In this document: one piece after another, positions 63,905 to 64,000 of the stretch | Layout of the letters: every line of letters begins with the position of its first letter | How positions within the stretch are numbered: position 1 is the first letter of the stretch | Source of the DNA: Eurosta solidaginis | Lineage: Eukaryota > Arthropoda > Insecta > Diptera > Tephritidae | Assembly: GCF_040869045.1 (NCBI RefSeq) | Contig: NC_090321.1 | Coordinates: 78,029,183 to 78,093,182 of the forward strand | Length of the DNA stretch: 64,000 nt | Direction of reading: 5' to 3' | The notes under the pieces: model-generated | Databases searched by the model: none | Told to the model about the DNA's origin: nothing | The model's input: the letters and a program-made list of their open reading frames with translations, nothing else | Program-made: the position numbers and the translations under genes

Positions 63905-64000
63905 GCCCAATGTAGCCCTTCAGAGATATAAGCCACTTTGTGAGTCTAATATCGTAGGATTTTCATATGATATTAGAAATTTCGCAGCCCCGTGCTTCTG
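63905..64000 (-). mobile_element. LOA/I-type LINE fragment at the window edge
   Basis: The complement matches about 8000-8110 of the plus-strand copy (blocks CAGAAG-GCGGG-CTGC, CAAATCCTACGA-ATTAGACTC, ACAAAGTGGCT-ATATCTCTGAAG). It continues past the window end. Confidence 0.65.

Overview
The window is insect nuclear DNA, most likely from an acalyptrate fly and probably a tephritid fruit fly. This rests on AT-rich sequence, intronless genes with insect-type start contexts, and a crowd of fly-type repeats (non-LTR elements with CAA-rich tails, a tRNA-derived SINE, Ty3/gypsy elements). No database search was possible, so the species is an inference.

Host genes. The only clear host genes are three plus-strand, intronless paralogues at 9295-11265, 15599-17458 and 25085-26935. 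They encode glycerophosphodiester phosphodiesterases of the GPCPD1 type: an N-terminal starch-binding-like CBM20 domain followed by a GDPD catalytic domain. All three keep the GDPD catalytic residues. The first has a signal peptide and seven N-glycosylation sequons, so it is probably secreted. The other two start almost directly at the CBM20 domain and look cytosolic. They probably arose by tandem duplication and now share the same predicted chemistry (glycerophosphocholine to choline or glycerol phosphate products) in different compartments.

Region 1-9.2 kb: decayed non-LTR retrotransposons, namely two families of 3' ends and a CR1-like 3' end. Region 9.2-27 kb: the three genes, separated by a deleted Tc1 element, SINE copies, a jockey-like LINE end, an internally deleted gypsy element (19405-22858, minus) and two hAT-like MITEs just upstream of gene 3. 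Region 27-36 kb: LINE fragments, a solo LTR and a nearly intact gypsy element (30038-35928, minus) with almost identical LTRs, a -1 frameshift signal at the gag-pol junction and one nonsense codon in pol. Region 36-64 kb has no convincing host gene. It holds the 5' half (36335-38378) and the 3' half (57156-61377) of gypsy copies with a SAP domain in Gag, a CR1-like LINE, further MITE, SINE and LINE copies, a 67-bp tandem repeat, a 631-bp foldback element nested in a LINE, and the 3' part of a 412/mdg1-like element at the right edge.

The strongest observations are the three-gene cluster with one secreted member, the MITE family in which all four copies have target duplications, the frameshift site followed directly by the gag stop, and the SAP-containing Gag proteins.
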